DNA of 64,000 bases, taken from Acanthacorydalis orientalis. Lineage: Eukaryota > Arthropoda > Insecta > Megaloptera > Corydalidae. The notes under the pieces are model-generated. The model was not told where the DNA came from, did no database searches, and worked only from the letters and a program-made list of their open reading frames with translations. Shown here in pieces: positions 38,390 through 51,350 of the stretch. Position 1 is the stretch's first letter. The number at the start of each line of letters is the position of its first letter. The stretch lies in assembly GCA_034766995.1 (NCBI GenBank), contig CM068318.1, forward strand, positions 5,689,001 through 5,753,000. The letters run 5' to 3'. The position numbers and the translations under genes are program-made.

Positions 38390-39240
38390 TTGCGTACACA
38401 TATTGACGACGCCGCTGTTTGGAACCTATGCCGCTGCTGGCTTATTGCGTCAGGAGGAGCGCAGGGCCGCGCTTCCATGGTTGGCGGTCGACGCTGTAGT
38501 AGTAAGTAGAGATGCGGCAGCTTTCACGTGGATGGAAGCGAGCGAGCGAGTGAGTGAGTGGGCGGACGTTATAGTGGCGGTGTGGAAACGGTGGATGATG
38601 GCTGTGGGGTTAATTAACATGTTCGCTCTGCCACAATATTCGAGAGATGCTATTGTAAGTTGCAGGGAGAGAGACTGATAACACCAATGCACGGAATTCA
38701 GTTGCGTACTTAAATTGTTCCGTATATACCTTGGAGCTACTGCCGAGCTCTAGATCTGGCGGTTGTTAGCTCTCTGCGGTTGTCTTGATTGTGGAAAGAG
38801 TTGCACTATTTAGCTTGTCAGATAACAATCTGTGAAGGATGGGCACGACTGTTATATTGTTTAGCGAAATTTATGCGCGTATTATGTGTGCTCGCGGTAA
38901 CTTTATTTCTTAAAAATAGTTACTACTAGAGCAGTCAGTCGTACCTGGTGGAAGTTCGCCGTACAGCTCCGGCGGCTCTGTTCGAGCGAATCTTTTTTAT
39001 CTTTGGCAATCATCTGAACAAATGTTTTGTTATCTTTTGTGTTAATAAGACCTTTGTTAGAAACGTTACTGTATTATTTCGGATTCCCGTACTGACAGTC
39101 GGATAAAGGATTCAACGTTTTTATGTACGTATAATGTTATTTTTATTGTATGAAAACGGTTCGTCAGACAGACGGAATACGTACACCGCTCGATGTTATT
39201 AAAGCAAATATTCTTTTCGAAAATCATTTCTTTCCGCTAG
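38390..39240. other. most GC-rich block of the window
   Basis: CpG- and GC-rich sequence includes GAGCGAGCGAGTGAGTGAGT near 38538. The plus frame 38352-38678 is open for 108 codons and includes GAGATGCTATT followed by GTAAGTTG, a consensus-like donor at 38655. Its product is unrecognised. This could be a promoter-proximal exon or regulatory DNA; no TATA or initiator arrangement could be fixed. Confidence 0.4.
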
Positions 39241-40179
39241 ACATGTCCTTTGTATTCTATATAAATATACATGCTTATATATATATAATAAGAAAAAAAC
39301 AGTTTAATTACGATCATTTTTTGTGATTTGTCAAGTCTCAATTTACAAGATTAATTTCATTTCATGTAATCAGTATTTATTTTAATTGAGATAAATTTAT
39401 CATAAAAATATAATCACAGGAAACAGTTTTAAAAAAGAAATATAGAATAAAACGAATCGAGATTTGTACAATGTTATTATCTAATAAAAAAAGAAACTTG
39501 TTTCAAAATTATAAACTGAAATTATCGATGATCATTTTTTATGAATTCTTTTAAGTTTCTTGCAAAGTTTTCGTATCGTACATACAAATATCGTGTACTT
39601 GTTTGAATATATTTTCTTTTTCAATATCTTGTGAATAATTTTCAAAACACACCGTAATGTTGACAAAAAGAAAAATAATATTCTTTTTATTTTGTTGACG
39701 TCGAATAATATCACGGTTGAGTTTTAAAGAAAAGTTTTACTGTTTGTTGATACTTACATCGTGATTTATTCATAATGGTTAGACTGTGTATTGAATATTC
39801 AAGTTTCTGAGACTACATTATTATTTAATTCGGTAGGAGAGTTGAAAATTTAAACTGTATTATGTATTGTAGGTAGTAAAAAAGTTAGTTTGTGAAATAA
39901 GTTATCGTGTGATTATAACTTTTTCGTTGAATTTTTCATAACGGTGATTAATTTGTAATGAATGATAAATTAATCGATATAAATGGTACTTAAATTAGAC
40001 ACGTTTCGATACATGCTAACATTTATAAATGTTTTTTTTTTTAATTAATATCGTTTCTAATTAAATAATACTTTTATATCAACGCAATTACGAAGTTAAG
40101 AGTCAACATAGATTAAACATATTTACCTTTCGCCGTTGTATCTCTGTACACACATTCTGGCACACTAATAATGGTCACA
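39241..40179. other. A+T-rich stretch
   Basis: No recognisable gene is present. The minus frame at 39532-39714 is Lys/Ile-rich and unsupported. Confidence 0.6.
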
Positions 40180-40560
40180 GAGTGATTTTCTGCGGGTTTG
40201 TACTATTGGGACGAACCGCGCGGGAAATTATAGAACTGACAATGGTGTGAGTAACGCAACATTTGCATTGAAATCATTTTGAGTACCACTACGACCCAAC
40301 CGGTTCTAATCCCCAATCTGCACTTATTCCCACACAATGTTTTTCTTAACTGATCCTCTCATATACGAATTTTATGTGTTTTCTCGACAGAGAAAATTAC
40401 TTCACTCCATGTTATTGTGTAGTTATTTATAAATGTTCGTTTGTTGTACGGAATACTGAATCGTCCGAGGAAACACTCTCAACGCACATTTACACCGTCA
40501 CAAGTATCATTTCAGTTGTAATTGATTTTAATTCGTTCTCTCCGTTCCAGTTTTGGTATT
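40180..40560. other. GC-moderate block with an E2F-like site
   Basis: GCGCGGGAAA at 40218-40227 matches the E2F consensus on the minus strand. A pyrimidine-rich acceptor-like GTTCTCTCCGTTCCAG ends near 40552. The 62-codon frame at 40374-40562 is unrecognised. Confidence 0.4.
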
Positions 40561-40586
40561 GAACAATTTACACTTTTCTAAGTAAA

Positions 40587-40629
<43 letters not shown>

Positions 40630-41029
40630 ATATAACAACTTTATACTTATTAATTCAAATTAACTATTATTAATTGCATTCTTAAAAAAAATTTTCTAGA
40701 GTCTATAATTATTTCTCTCTTTAATTTATTAGATTAAATTTAAATTTTTACTACTTCTTATGTAATATTTGGTAATTATTGAAAAATACTTTGAATCATA
40801 AATAAATATTTCAAGTAGAAGACATATTTTATCCGGTATTTAATTTATAAACAATACCTAATTGGAGATTTTAAGAAATAATAAATTTTTTTTGAATTAT
40901 TTAATAAAATAAAACTAAAATAATAAAGCGAATTAAAATATTCTCTATTAAGAGAGTGTAGAAAAAAAATGCAAACGCATTAAAGAATTTTCGAATATTT
41001 CAATCCATAACCATTGGTATTGTATTGCG
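40561..41029. other. A+T-rich stretch
   Basis: It includes a TA tract at 40591-40625 and nothing else that could be recognised. Confidence 0.6.
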
Positions 41030-41320
41030 CCCGTACTGTACATTTCCGTTGATAATAAAAAGAATCTCACTTTCTTTATCCCATCGGCTGTCTGCAATCA
41101 TTCGCAGGGCAGCCACTTTAGGGTGCTAGACACGTGCTTTCACCATTTGCAATCCCCGCATTTCCGCCCGCGGTGTTTCTCAACTCAAAACAAAGATAGC
41201 GGCGTTAACCAAGTGAAACTTGTACGTCGGAAGGTGTCGATAGACAGGACTTGTGATAAAAATGTTTCAAGTCTCTCTCGCTTTAATTTACATAGAATTT
41301 GCCAGTTTTTTTCATAACCG
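41030..41320. other. GC-moderate block
   Basis: Complex, less A+T-rich sequence has unrecognised open frames on both strands (41123-41317 plus, 41185-41469 minus). Confidence 0.4.
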
Positions 41321-41620
41321 AGAGATATGTTCATTAATTTTTTTTTCGCCGGCGAAATACACTTTGAAAAATAAAAAAAACGTGTTGTTTTCAGAAACAT
41401 CAAAGTATCACTTGAAATGATGATTCCTGTGTTAATTACACCAGTGTATAAGACAATAAATAAGTGCAATATATCACAATGAGTTTATATATATTTTTTT
41501 GAAATTTATATTTTTGCATATAAGCTCGGCATATTTTTAAATTTTTTATTATATTTCCGATTTATTATTCTCCTATTTTGTATGATAAATTAGAATGTGT
41601 GAACAGGAATCAACCGTAAC

Positions 41621-41652
41621 ACAAGTTTCTCTTTTTTTAAAGAGAAACTTGT
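41621..41652. other. perfect 14-bp hairpin
   Basis: ACAAGTTTCTCTTT (41621-41634) is exactly complementary to 41639-41652 across a TTTT loop. This is too short for a typical microRNA precursor. Confidence 0.9.
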
Positions 41653-41739
41653 TAAGAATTCAAAATTGTTTCCATGTATATTGAATTCATCTTCAAGAGG
41701 TTTCTAGTATTATTTTCTTATCGAATCGTAATGAATCTA

Positions 41740-42130
41740 TCAACAATTAATTGTGGAAATATCCGAGTATTTCAGACTATTACCACATATCTGTAACAAT
41801 ACATGTCATCATATTGAATGTGATATGGACATCTGTCCACAAGCAAATCATCGTAGGAACTATATCCGTGTACAGCCTTCCGGGCATATCCGAAACCTGT
41901 CAAGGCAATACAATGAATAGCATTGCTCCGGTACGTACAACAAGGCTGTGTAGTCCCGATCGTCTGTCAGTAGGGTCCTGTACACCATTCATTTTACCTG
42001 TCGGTAGTTTCGCAAACAAATCAAAATATCGTATTGGTTCCTCAGGAAATAGATATAATTTATTTGTGTTGAATAAACGATTCAGCTGTAAAATTATCAC
42101 CAAAAAAACTGGAAGTTGTCTCAAAATCTT
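41740..42130. other. exon-like GC-moderate block, unrecognised
   Basis: Both strands stay open here: plus 41751-42161 (136 codons) and minus 41900-42124 (74 codons). On the minus strand a second frame reads TDDRDYTALLYVPEQCYSLY then CLDRFRICPEGC, which is protein-like and Cys/Tyr-rich, but stops flank it. It could be a decayed coding fragment. No family could be named, and chance is possible. Confidence 0.3.
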
Positions 42131-43379
42131 TGTCTATTTAATTTTCTATCATATTTATTAATATATATTATTTTCTGAAACTTAAAAAAAATTTCAAGTA
42201 TTTTATTTGAATACTTTAAGAATATAAAAAATATTTTGATTATTTAAATAATATTTACTAGAATTTTTAAATAAATCCGTTATAAAAATATTTAATTAAG
42301 GAAATACTTGAAGAAATCTCATAGAAAACGATAATTAAATTTAATATTTTGTATCTAATTTGTTCTTATATAAAAATACTTCACTTGTATTATTATTCCT
42401 TAACTCAGTATTAAATTTTAACATCTGAAATATGTCTTTATTTGAAATTACTTTAAATATATATTAGTCTATTGGAATATTTTATCGATAAGGATTATAA
42501 CCAGAGAAAATAATAAACGACCCTAATTACTTAAAGAGAATATAATTATTTTCCTAAATTATCTCTTAAATTTCTTTCAAAAAATGTATATCATTTGTAT
42601 GTTTTCCAAAAAATGTTATCCATTCATTCTTGTCTTTACATTATATAACCTTCTAACAAAAACACTAAGTAAAAAGAGACGAGACACACTTTTTCGAATC
42701 ATTCCCAGTTTAAAGATAATATTACCGTTCCGTTTCGATAATATTATTTCAATGGAGAGAATCCGGTCGTAACTCGTTCGTTAGTTGTCAAAAACAAATA
42801 ATTGGAGATCAAAAAATGAAACGAGAGAGACAAAGACGACAAACAAACGGCCGATCTCGACAAACGACATAATTAGTGCCATGTTCGTTCGAGTTCAAGT
42901 ACTGTCTCGTTCATCTTTGTTCGACGATTTTATTCAAAAATAAACGTATTGTTTCTGTAAAGAAAATTGTCTTCGTTATTTCTTAATTCAAACATTCCTT
43001 TATAATTTTATCTTTTATCATCCAGCCTATTGCACGTTCCGGATGGAAAAAATGTTTTTGTGTTCTTAACGTGGGCTTACTTATTAGGAATTGCGTTGTC
43101 TGTGTAGAAAATAAATAATAATTAGCGTTTTAAGATTGCCAGTATATTAGTACAAATATAATTTAAAATATTTTGTTAGGAAAATACAAATTATTTTCAC
43201 TGAAGACATTATTATTCATTATTAAGGATTATTCAGTAATTAATGGCTAAGAATTCAGACTGTGTACAAATTAAATTCAATTTGATATAAGTGGAAAACG
43301 TTAGAATTTTCAATTAATTTTTTTTTGATTGCTAGAAACATGAATACAACTATTCATAAACACAATGACGACACAAAAC
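42131..43379. other. A+T-rich stretch
   Basis: No gene is recognisable. The part at 42770-42950 is GC-moderate with several CpG. Confidence 0.55.
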
Positions 43380-43700
43380 ACAACACACGGAGCTTTAATT
43401 AAACACGTTTGCATCACTGTCTGCTCAAAATATGACACACCTTGCTAGTCTCTCGCCCGTTTCGGGCAAATAAAGACGTGTGCACCCTTAAATATATATA
43501 TTTAACTAGTAATGATGCGACAAACGGGTCTTTGGCGCCGCGAAGGTTGTGAAACTCATATCAACTAACTCTAAATCCGTGCTAATGAATGTGATAGGAC
43601 GCCTGCTTCTGGATCCAGTTCAATGCGTTTTAATCGCGGCAGGAATTTAATTTTAGTTTCGTATAACGACGTATAGTTAACGTAATTGTACGTGAATACT
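43380..43700. other. CpG-rich block
   Basis: It includes a small hairpin GCCCG/CGGGC at 43455-43467. No recognisable coding sequence is present. Confidence 0.45.
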
Positions 43701-43844
43701 GAGAAAACGGAAGATTGAATAAGTTTGTGATGTGGATTTTTATTGGGAAAGTATGTCGTGCCGGTTAATGAGTTTAAATACTCGATCTAATATAAATTCT
43801 TATACAAACACACACAGACACATATATATATATATAGATAGATA

Positions 43845-43890
<46 letters not shown>

Positions 43891-44049
43891 CAAGTATGAA
43901 CTAAAAGTACTTTCGAGCTTTGTCAACATTGAATAAAAAATTACGTCCGAGAGTTTAGAAATTGCATTCTTTTGGATTCTCATTGTTTTAATCTTTTATT
44001 TTTCATGTATTCAATCGAGTTTGAATATACAAGGCGAATTAAATAGTTT

Positions 44050-44083
<34 letters not shown>

Positions 44084-47000
44084 CTTACACTAGATAATAG
44101 AGAAACATTTCTACATATAAAGCGAGGTAACAATATAGCATAGATAACCAGAAAAACTGGAGAAGTTGTGTTAAAATTCACTGAAAGGCATCGAGTTAAA
44201 TTTGTGCTTATCATTTTCTTCGTCATGTTTTGAAAATTGGACTATAAGACTGAACAGATTAAAAACGGAATTTCATGTTAAAATTTAAAAATGCTAGTAA
44301 TAATACCATTAACATTCCAATACCGTACTGAAATCTTTGAAGCAGTGATTGTAAAATTTCGTCCAAGCGAACAGGACAAGAATGTTGAAGCTTAAGATAA
44401 GAAATGATTTGTTTGACATTTGAAACATCGTACAGAATGGATTTATGTCTAAAAGAACAAATATTACTCAAACTTTCTATGCGAAAGTGTTGAAAGTCTG
44501 TCTTTTCTGTCAGGCGGAAAGGAAATGTATTGTCGATTCATAAAAGCTTTACCAACTACAACGCTTCTGAAGTATTTGAATTTTTAATAGAGAAATAAAT
44601 TCTTACACAAACTATTGGCTTTATTCTCTCAATATGACATCAGTAGACTTCTGGATGTTAGGATTCAGAAGTCTGTTGATTTAAAATTATGATTTTTTGA
44701 AAAGAAAGCTTTGTTTTTTTGACTTTTTGTGTTTGAATTTTTAACGTAAAAATATTCATATGATAAATCTGTCTTGTGTGTTACTGTCTTGAACAGATTT
44801 CAGCTCTACTGTGAAAATATCTATAATTATTTTTTTTAAAAAAGAACTGTTCTATTCAGAGATTAAATTCTTCATAAAATAAATGTAAAAAAACCATTCT
44901 AGTTAAAGTATTATAAAGTTGTTCTAATCTACAAAAAATAAAAACGTTGTGCAGAGACTGTTTTCTTTAAAGTTTTCTAGACTAAATATTCGCAACACTA
45001 AAACAGGTTTTGAAATGTTTAATCTCATTCCCTTTTTCTACCCTTGTGTAAAATAAAAACCTTATAGATTTTAATAGTTTTATCAGTAAACTTTCGAGTT
45101 TAAATAGAAGTTATTGTATTCATAAATACTTTTTTTAATATTTAATTGTTCTTTATATCATTATATATACAACAAACATTTTGACTATGTTTTAATATTT
45201 TATGAGTGATATATTATTTATATAAATGAAATGGAAATATTCAGAACACAGATTATTATAAATGTCTAATATTTTTACCAACCATTAGTAAAATATATAC
45301 AAAAATTGTTTAGAAAAAGAATTGAGAAATGGATAGAAAAGAAAATAATTACCAGAAGATGTATAAAATTATATATTAAACATGATTATAAATATTCATA
45401 TATAAACATGATACTTTTTTTAATATCATTACATTTTTAATAGTTTCATCATTCAACTACAATTTTCTTTCAAATTAAGAAGAGTTCTTGAAAAATCTAC
45501 AAATGGCAGAAATATGAAATGAATTTAAAAATGAATTTAATGAATTTAAATGTAAACTAGTATATCATATTGCTTTTTTTTCAAAATTGTGCAATTTTTC
45601 ACAACTCTATAATTATGTTTCCAGATAAATTGATTTCCTAATCGATTTTTTAATCATATTGTGGTATAAATTGATTAAAGGAAAATTATGTTTATCAAAT
45701 CTTTAACTATTAATTATTTACTTATATCTCATATCTAGCTCGTACATCATGACGACATATTTCTAAAAAAGAACTTGAATTCAGTGAAAAAGAACATTTT
45801 TTTAATGTCAAGCTTAGGATAGTTTCCTTTTAGTGTAACTCTTCCCGAGCTTTAAAGTACTAACTTACATCTTCTATTTTATTTAAACAGAGCACGAATA
45901 CTTGTTCAAAGATGGAGTGTTATCTTAGGTTCTTCAAAAAGCGTTCTATGAGCATGAAATAACGAAGTTTCAGAGCGTGAAAAATCAGTCGCACGCTCTT
46001 ACCGATCTATTTAAGTATGTATTGGGGTTCAGTGATGTACTTCGTGGACGTATTTTAGATACTAAACACATACACTCCATACGATACTTTGACATAGTAT
46101 TAAAGATACAGTACACTTTTTTTTAACTGATAGATTTATGTACCAGTGATATACCGATGTGATTTTTATACATTTATAGAATCTAAATTTTCAGTTAGGG
46201 AAATTAAATCAATTTATAATTCATGTAATAAAATTCAACCATGCCATATTTTTATATTTTATTGACTTTATATCTTGAACTTTATAAATTTTATATTTAC
46301 GAATCATAGTCCATATTAAAAAAAGAAATAACAATTTAAACGATTTCAATTTTCACTTAATTGCAAATAGATCAATCAAGAACGAAGATGACGTTATCGT
46401 AAACAAATCTTATTAACCAATCGGAACACAAACAAATTCATCATCCAAGAGAGGAACAATTTTTGTTCATAGAAATATAATAATTTGAATTCATACAAAA
46501 TTAAAATTCCAAGAATGAATCTAATATTCACAATACAGTTCTGAAACTGGCTATATTTACTTCCAGATTAATTATTTTTTCATACCACATGCTGTAAAAC
46601 CAGGAATTGATTTTTCTATATCGTGACGTTCTGAATGTAATCGATATCGAAAGATAAATAAGTGATCATAAATAATAATCAATAGTGATTTATTAAACAT
46701 CTTTGACCAGAGAATTGTTTTGTAGTTTGTGAGATGAAAAAAGAGAGTTATTTTATGAGATAAGTGTAACTAAACTAAAATAAGAACTTTAATGGCTGTA
46801 ACAAATTCAAATAATAATTATTTCACATTTTTGTTCCGAAAATTGTATTGTAATTTGTAGAATAAAAACAATTAATTTGTGAAAATCTAATCAAACAAAG
46901 AATAAAGCTAAACACTTTCTATACTTCATGCATGTCAATATTAAGAAACATATAACATATTGATGCTTTTTTAATTGTTTAATATATCAAATACATACTA

Positions 47001-47251
47001 TACATTGAAAAAATAAATTTCTTGGCTTGATTTTAATGTTAACAGAACAAATATAAATTTATTAAATGTAATACATAATTAATTTTACTATAAATGATTT
47101 AATGATAGTGATAGAAACACCTGAACTATGAGTGAAATTATTAGAGCAGCTCTTATTTGAATTGAAACTCTGTATCAATATTATATCGATATATCTATTA
47201 TACAACATAAGCAATGTATGTGTCTAAGTATACAAACACAATCCCCCCACC

Positions 47252-47254
<3 letters not shown>
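43701..47254. other. A+T-rich stretch
   Basis: TA tracts lie at about 43852-43887 and 44053-44080, with GATA units near 43836-43848. A hairpin with 9-bp perfect arms (AGACTTCTG at 44645-44653, complement at 44666-44674) is present, as is a T8A6 palindrome at 44830. The 70-codon minus frame at 44259-44471 is unrecognised. No gene is supported. Confidence 0.55.

Positions 47255-47314
<60 letters not shown>
47255..47314. repeat. (TA)30 microsatellite
   Basis: This is a pure TA tract of about 60 bp. A separate TG-rich tract follows at about 47427-47458. Confidence 0.95.
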
Positions 47315-47318
<4 letters not shown>

Positions 47319-48358
47319 ATGTGTATATATGTGATATTCTATCAATTTATAATATAGATATATTGAATAAAACATGTTGCAAATTGTACGGTTTGAGTAT
47401 CGACAAACCAATCATTAAATGTGAGTATGTGTGTTTGTGTGTGTGTGTGTGTGTTTGTAGATTAGTGTGGATCTCGTTGAAAATCTAGTTGAGCGGTTTG
47501 CATTGAACACGCCTGCAGGAACATTTTCCCTTTATTATTAATAAAACTGGTGGTATCCCAAGTTCAGAACGGAATATTTGAAATAGTTGTATTGTCTCTG
47601 TCTGAACATTGTTATAACTGCATTCATCTGTAACACTATCCTTGGACCGTCGTGCGGTTTAGGACACATAGCCGAACTGTATGCATACGTTTTGAACGTC
47701 TCGTACTTATTTCAGCATGTATTTGCTCTCTGAAATATTCTTTCTTGTAGAATTTAATTTCAAGTTCATACAAGCATTCTTTTCAGTTCGAAACAGATTA
47801 TTCTAAACTAATACTTTGCAATTATATGTAAATATTATTGAAGAAAAAATTGAAAAACAGATATTTATTACAATATTCCAACATTTTATATTTTATTAGA
47901 TATAATTATGAAACAGTTCATACTGTCAATACTATTGTTGATATTTGAACTGACAATTTAATTATTATATAATTACTATCAATTTTCTCTACAGACAATA
48001 CATCCGTGCAATCCTAATTCGATCATTATGAATGTCAATATTTGAAATATTAATAGAATTATTAGTTTTGTGAAAATCGTTTCATGTTGAAAACTATCGA
48101 TGATAGTAATAAAATGAAATTTAATTCTTGAAAATTGTTCATTTCTCAGTAATAATTTGAAGCGGTTTTGTATAAATGATTAACATATTCATCTAGTGAT
48201 CTGATTATAATGAGCTTAATTAGAGTTTGAAAAATTTTTATTCGATTTTCTATTCATATATCAATTTGTTTCATTTCTAAAATAATTAAGATACAGTTAA
48301 GATAAAATTCAACATTGTTAAAATTAAATTATATAATAATACTTTTCTTACATATAAG

Positions 48359-48390
<32 letters not shown>

Positions 48391-48480
48391 CTTTTTTTAA
48401 TAATTAAAACTATATTATAATGGCTGTAATCAAAAGTTACTCACATATATGATTATAATTCATGAATAAAATATATTTTT
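47315..48480. other. A+T-rich stretch
   Basis: No gene is recognisable. A TA tract lies at about 48359-48380. Confidence 0.6.
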
Positions 48481-48495
48481 AAATTTTTAATCAGT

Positions 48496-48579
48496 ACTAA
48501 TTGATTTTTTATTGTTTCAGGTATGTGAAAATTGTTATACTTATGGTTATTTTATAACCTCAAAAATAATGTAAGTAAT
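48496..48579 (+). other. candidate recursive-splice exon or small cassette exon (48,521-48,570)
   Basis: TACTAAT (48497-48503) matches a strong branch point and is followed by TTGATTTTTTATTGTTTCAG ending at 48520. The next bases are GTATGTG, a usable donor abutting the acceptor, and 50 nt later comes GTAAGTAAT at 48571, a near-perfect donor. This matches the layout described for recursive splicing with an RS-exon: acceptor, immediate donor, then a competing donor downstream. Read from 48521 in frame 0 the 50 nt are open (VCENCYTYGYFITSKI), but the peptide is unrecognised. A short non-coding exon is the alternative. The evidence is motif-based only. Confidence 0.45.
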
Positions 48580-49859
48580 AAAAATATGTATAATATTAAC
48601 TAATTATCTATATACTGTTTTAAATTCTTTCACAAAAAAATATTGATCTTTTATTCAGAAATTGTGGTATCAACTATCAAGTAGGATTGAAAATAACTTT
48701 CAATTAACATATTTTTGAAATAATGTAATGATAATATGGCGTTTTAAAATTTTAGTTTTAAGAACTATAAATAGAAGTTTTAGATTAATCATCAATTGAA
48801 AGTGTTACAGATCTGTAGTAGATCAGTATATTAATTAAATTTTTAGATATTAGTAATCGTATACTTAAATCTGAATTAAGAGAAGTTATTTTTTATTATT
48901 ATAATTAGATTTTTGAGTAGTTTAGTATTTATTTTTAAAATCAATAAATTCAAAGTTTATTTCATTTTTCAAAAATTATTCTGAAAGTTATTCGAGTCAG
49001 TAAATAAAAAAATAATAATTACAGTATTTACAGTATACTTGTTTAGAATAAATTAGTTCAGTAGGTATGGTTCCTTTGAGATTAAAATTATCAACTGTTG
49101 CATATTCCTATCTGTAGTCTCTTGATAAAGAAAGTACAGAATGAGAATGGTTTCAGAATAAAACATTTCAATTCATTTGAGGCTCTAAATCTTTTATGGG
49201 AAATAAAACATCTTCCCACATCTTTTCTATAATTTTATCTTACTTTTATATGAATTATCGCATGTCATAGATTCTCTACTTTAGTTTCTTTCTGGGACAA
49301 GATATAAACTAAAAGGGTTATAAAATAGAACGAATTTCATGAGATTGAAAATAGTTGTTGAGCAAAATATATTCTAAATATTCTGCAGTTGTGATCATTT
49401 TTTTCTATGAAGGATTTAGTTACTCATTTTTCATTAAATTTATCTCATGCTAAATACTCTAAAAATGACAAAAAGTCAAGTAAATGTTGCAAATTATCTT
49501 CTTATTACTAAAATAATTTATTCTAGTTATTTTAGTATTTTAATAGGTCATATTGATCTTTGGATATCTATTCAAAACGAAACGATCCATTTTTGTCTAC
49601 CTTTTCACGATATTCTGTTTTAAAAATCAAAATTATAAACAAAATTACACTAATATTGATTCTATTAGTGTTAATTCTCTTTTATTGCTTATCGTTCTTA
49701 TTAAGAAATTCTATCTATTATGAGCTTTAGTAATAATTGTACATATGTGATATTTCCATGACAAAGTAAAGAATTTCTAAATATGAAATTTTGAAAAAGT
49801 CAAAAATTTTTCTTAAAATCAATTCTATGATATAATTAATTTAAAATAAATTGAATAAG
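48580..49859. other. A+T-rich stretch
   Basis: No gene or repeat element could be recognised. Confidence 0.6.
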
Positions 49860-49899
49860 TGTGTGTACTTTCTTTTTTTCCGTTATTCGGTGAATTGTT

Positions 49900-49966
49900 C
49901 GATTTTTTTCCGCTTTCAGTTCAAAGTCTGGAAAGTAATTAGAGAAAGTATAAATCAAAAGTAAGT
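49900..49966 (+). other. candidate small exon (49,920-49,960)
   Basis: A strong pyrimidine tract, GATTTTTTTCCGCTTTCAG, ends at 49919, and a second pyrimidine run lies just upstream. After 41 nt comes AAAAGTAAGTC, a consensus donor at 49961. Frame 0 is open (FKVWKVIRESINQ) but unrecognised. Spliced directly to 48521-48570 in its open frame, this exon would meet a stop, so the two would not form one coding phase. A non-coding transcript or chance are both possible. Confidence 0.4.
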
Positions 49967-49979
49967 CATTATAGAAAGA

Positions 49980-50480
49980 GTGTGTTGCGGGGTCGCTAAC
50001 GTGAAGCAACTGCAAAAAAACTCACTAAAACACTGCTCTTCGTCGATAATGCAGAATAGTTTGACAAATGAATTTTGTTAATATCGCAGAGTGTGGCGCG
50101 TCTGCGTACCCACCGACCGTCTTCAAATAATCTTGACAGTGTTAACGTGTAACGATTTTGACATTAAAAACGGGTAACAAATTACATTCATCGAGCGCAA
50201 TTAACCAGCATGTGTATGTGGAAATGTGTGGAAAAGCTTATGCCGCCGCGCGTCGGTATATCGTATCATGTGGTATGGTATGGCATGGTGTGGCTTGGCG
50301 ATGGCGTTGTGGCATTGATCAATACTGCAGGAATTTCGTCGTTCATCGTCCGCTGTACCGCTCGAGTTATTTTGTTGTAAGCTGAAACGAGCGAGGCCTA
50401 TCGGAAGCACACTTGCTCGGGTCATGGGGTCGGTGTTATGCCTGCGGTGCGGCAACAACGCCTTGTTTCAATATGCATAA
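49980..50480. other. CpG-rich block
   Basis: GC-richer sequence has TGGTATGG/TGGCATGG-like short repeats at 50270-50300. Open frames exist on both strands (50158-50385 plus, 50201-50458 minus), with no recognisable domain. Confidence 0.45.
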
Positions 50481-51280
50481 AGTTTAAACTGATGTCCACA
50501 TACATTCCGTCATAATTAATTCAGGAAGTTACTCTCCGTTTTAGTTTTGCTGCGGTGAATTCGCTTTCGTGTGTTGTGTTGTACATATCAAGTTGGAAAT
50601 TTCTAGTTATTCTGTATGTGTTTATGTGTTCTCGTTTTAGTTTTGTACACTATTTGATGACAACCGTTACGACAAATTTGTCAGTTTGGTTTAGATATTT
50701 AATGTTACAAGAAAACGCTCGCGTTTAATTTATATGCAAACAGTACAAAGTACTGTGTTCATTACAGCGCACACAAAGACACGCATACGACGACTACCCG
50801 TTACTCGCACACAAACCCACTCAAACATATTCAAACGTTTGTACATACATTTAAATGAACACATACGTATATAAAACTTTTAATCATTTTTATCATTCTG
50901 AACTGGCATTCTATCAACACTCAATGAAAAACAGAGAAACTTAAAGAATTACTCGAACCAAACATTGTCTTACATTTAAATTTCAAATTAAATACTGAAT
51001 TGCGGAAACATCTCCTTACGAACATTCAGACAAATGTAATAATTTCTTTGTTTTTCATTATTATTATTTTCATTAACGTTGACCATAAAAAATAAACAAA
51101 CTCATTTTTCATCTTCTGTCGAAATAGGATCTTCTATATATTTTTTTCAATTAAAAAAATATATGTAATAAAAATTAAAAGAAAACTTTTCCTTCAGTAT
51201 TATTCCTTGGAGAGTAAATATTATTACAATTGAAAAAAATATTATTTATTACAGGAGATAAATAATTTATAATATATTTT

Positions 51281-51350
<70 letters not shown>

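Noticed and set aside
40218..40227. E2F-like site as proof of a promoter
   Set aside because: A single 10-bp match without other promoter signals is not enough; it is only noted in the block description.
43455..43467. GCCCG/CGGGC hairpin as a histone-type 3' stem-loop
   Set aside because: The stem is only 5 bp, the loop is 3 nt, the consensus does not fit and no histone gene is nearby.
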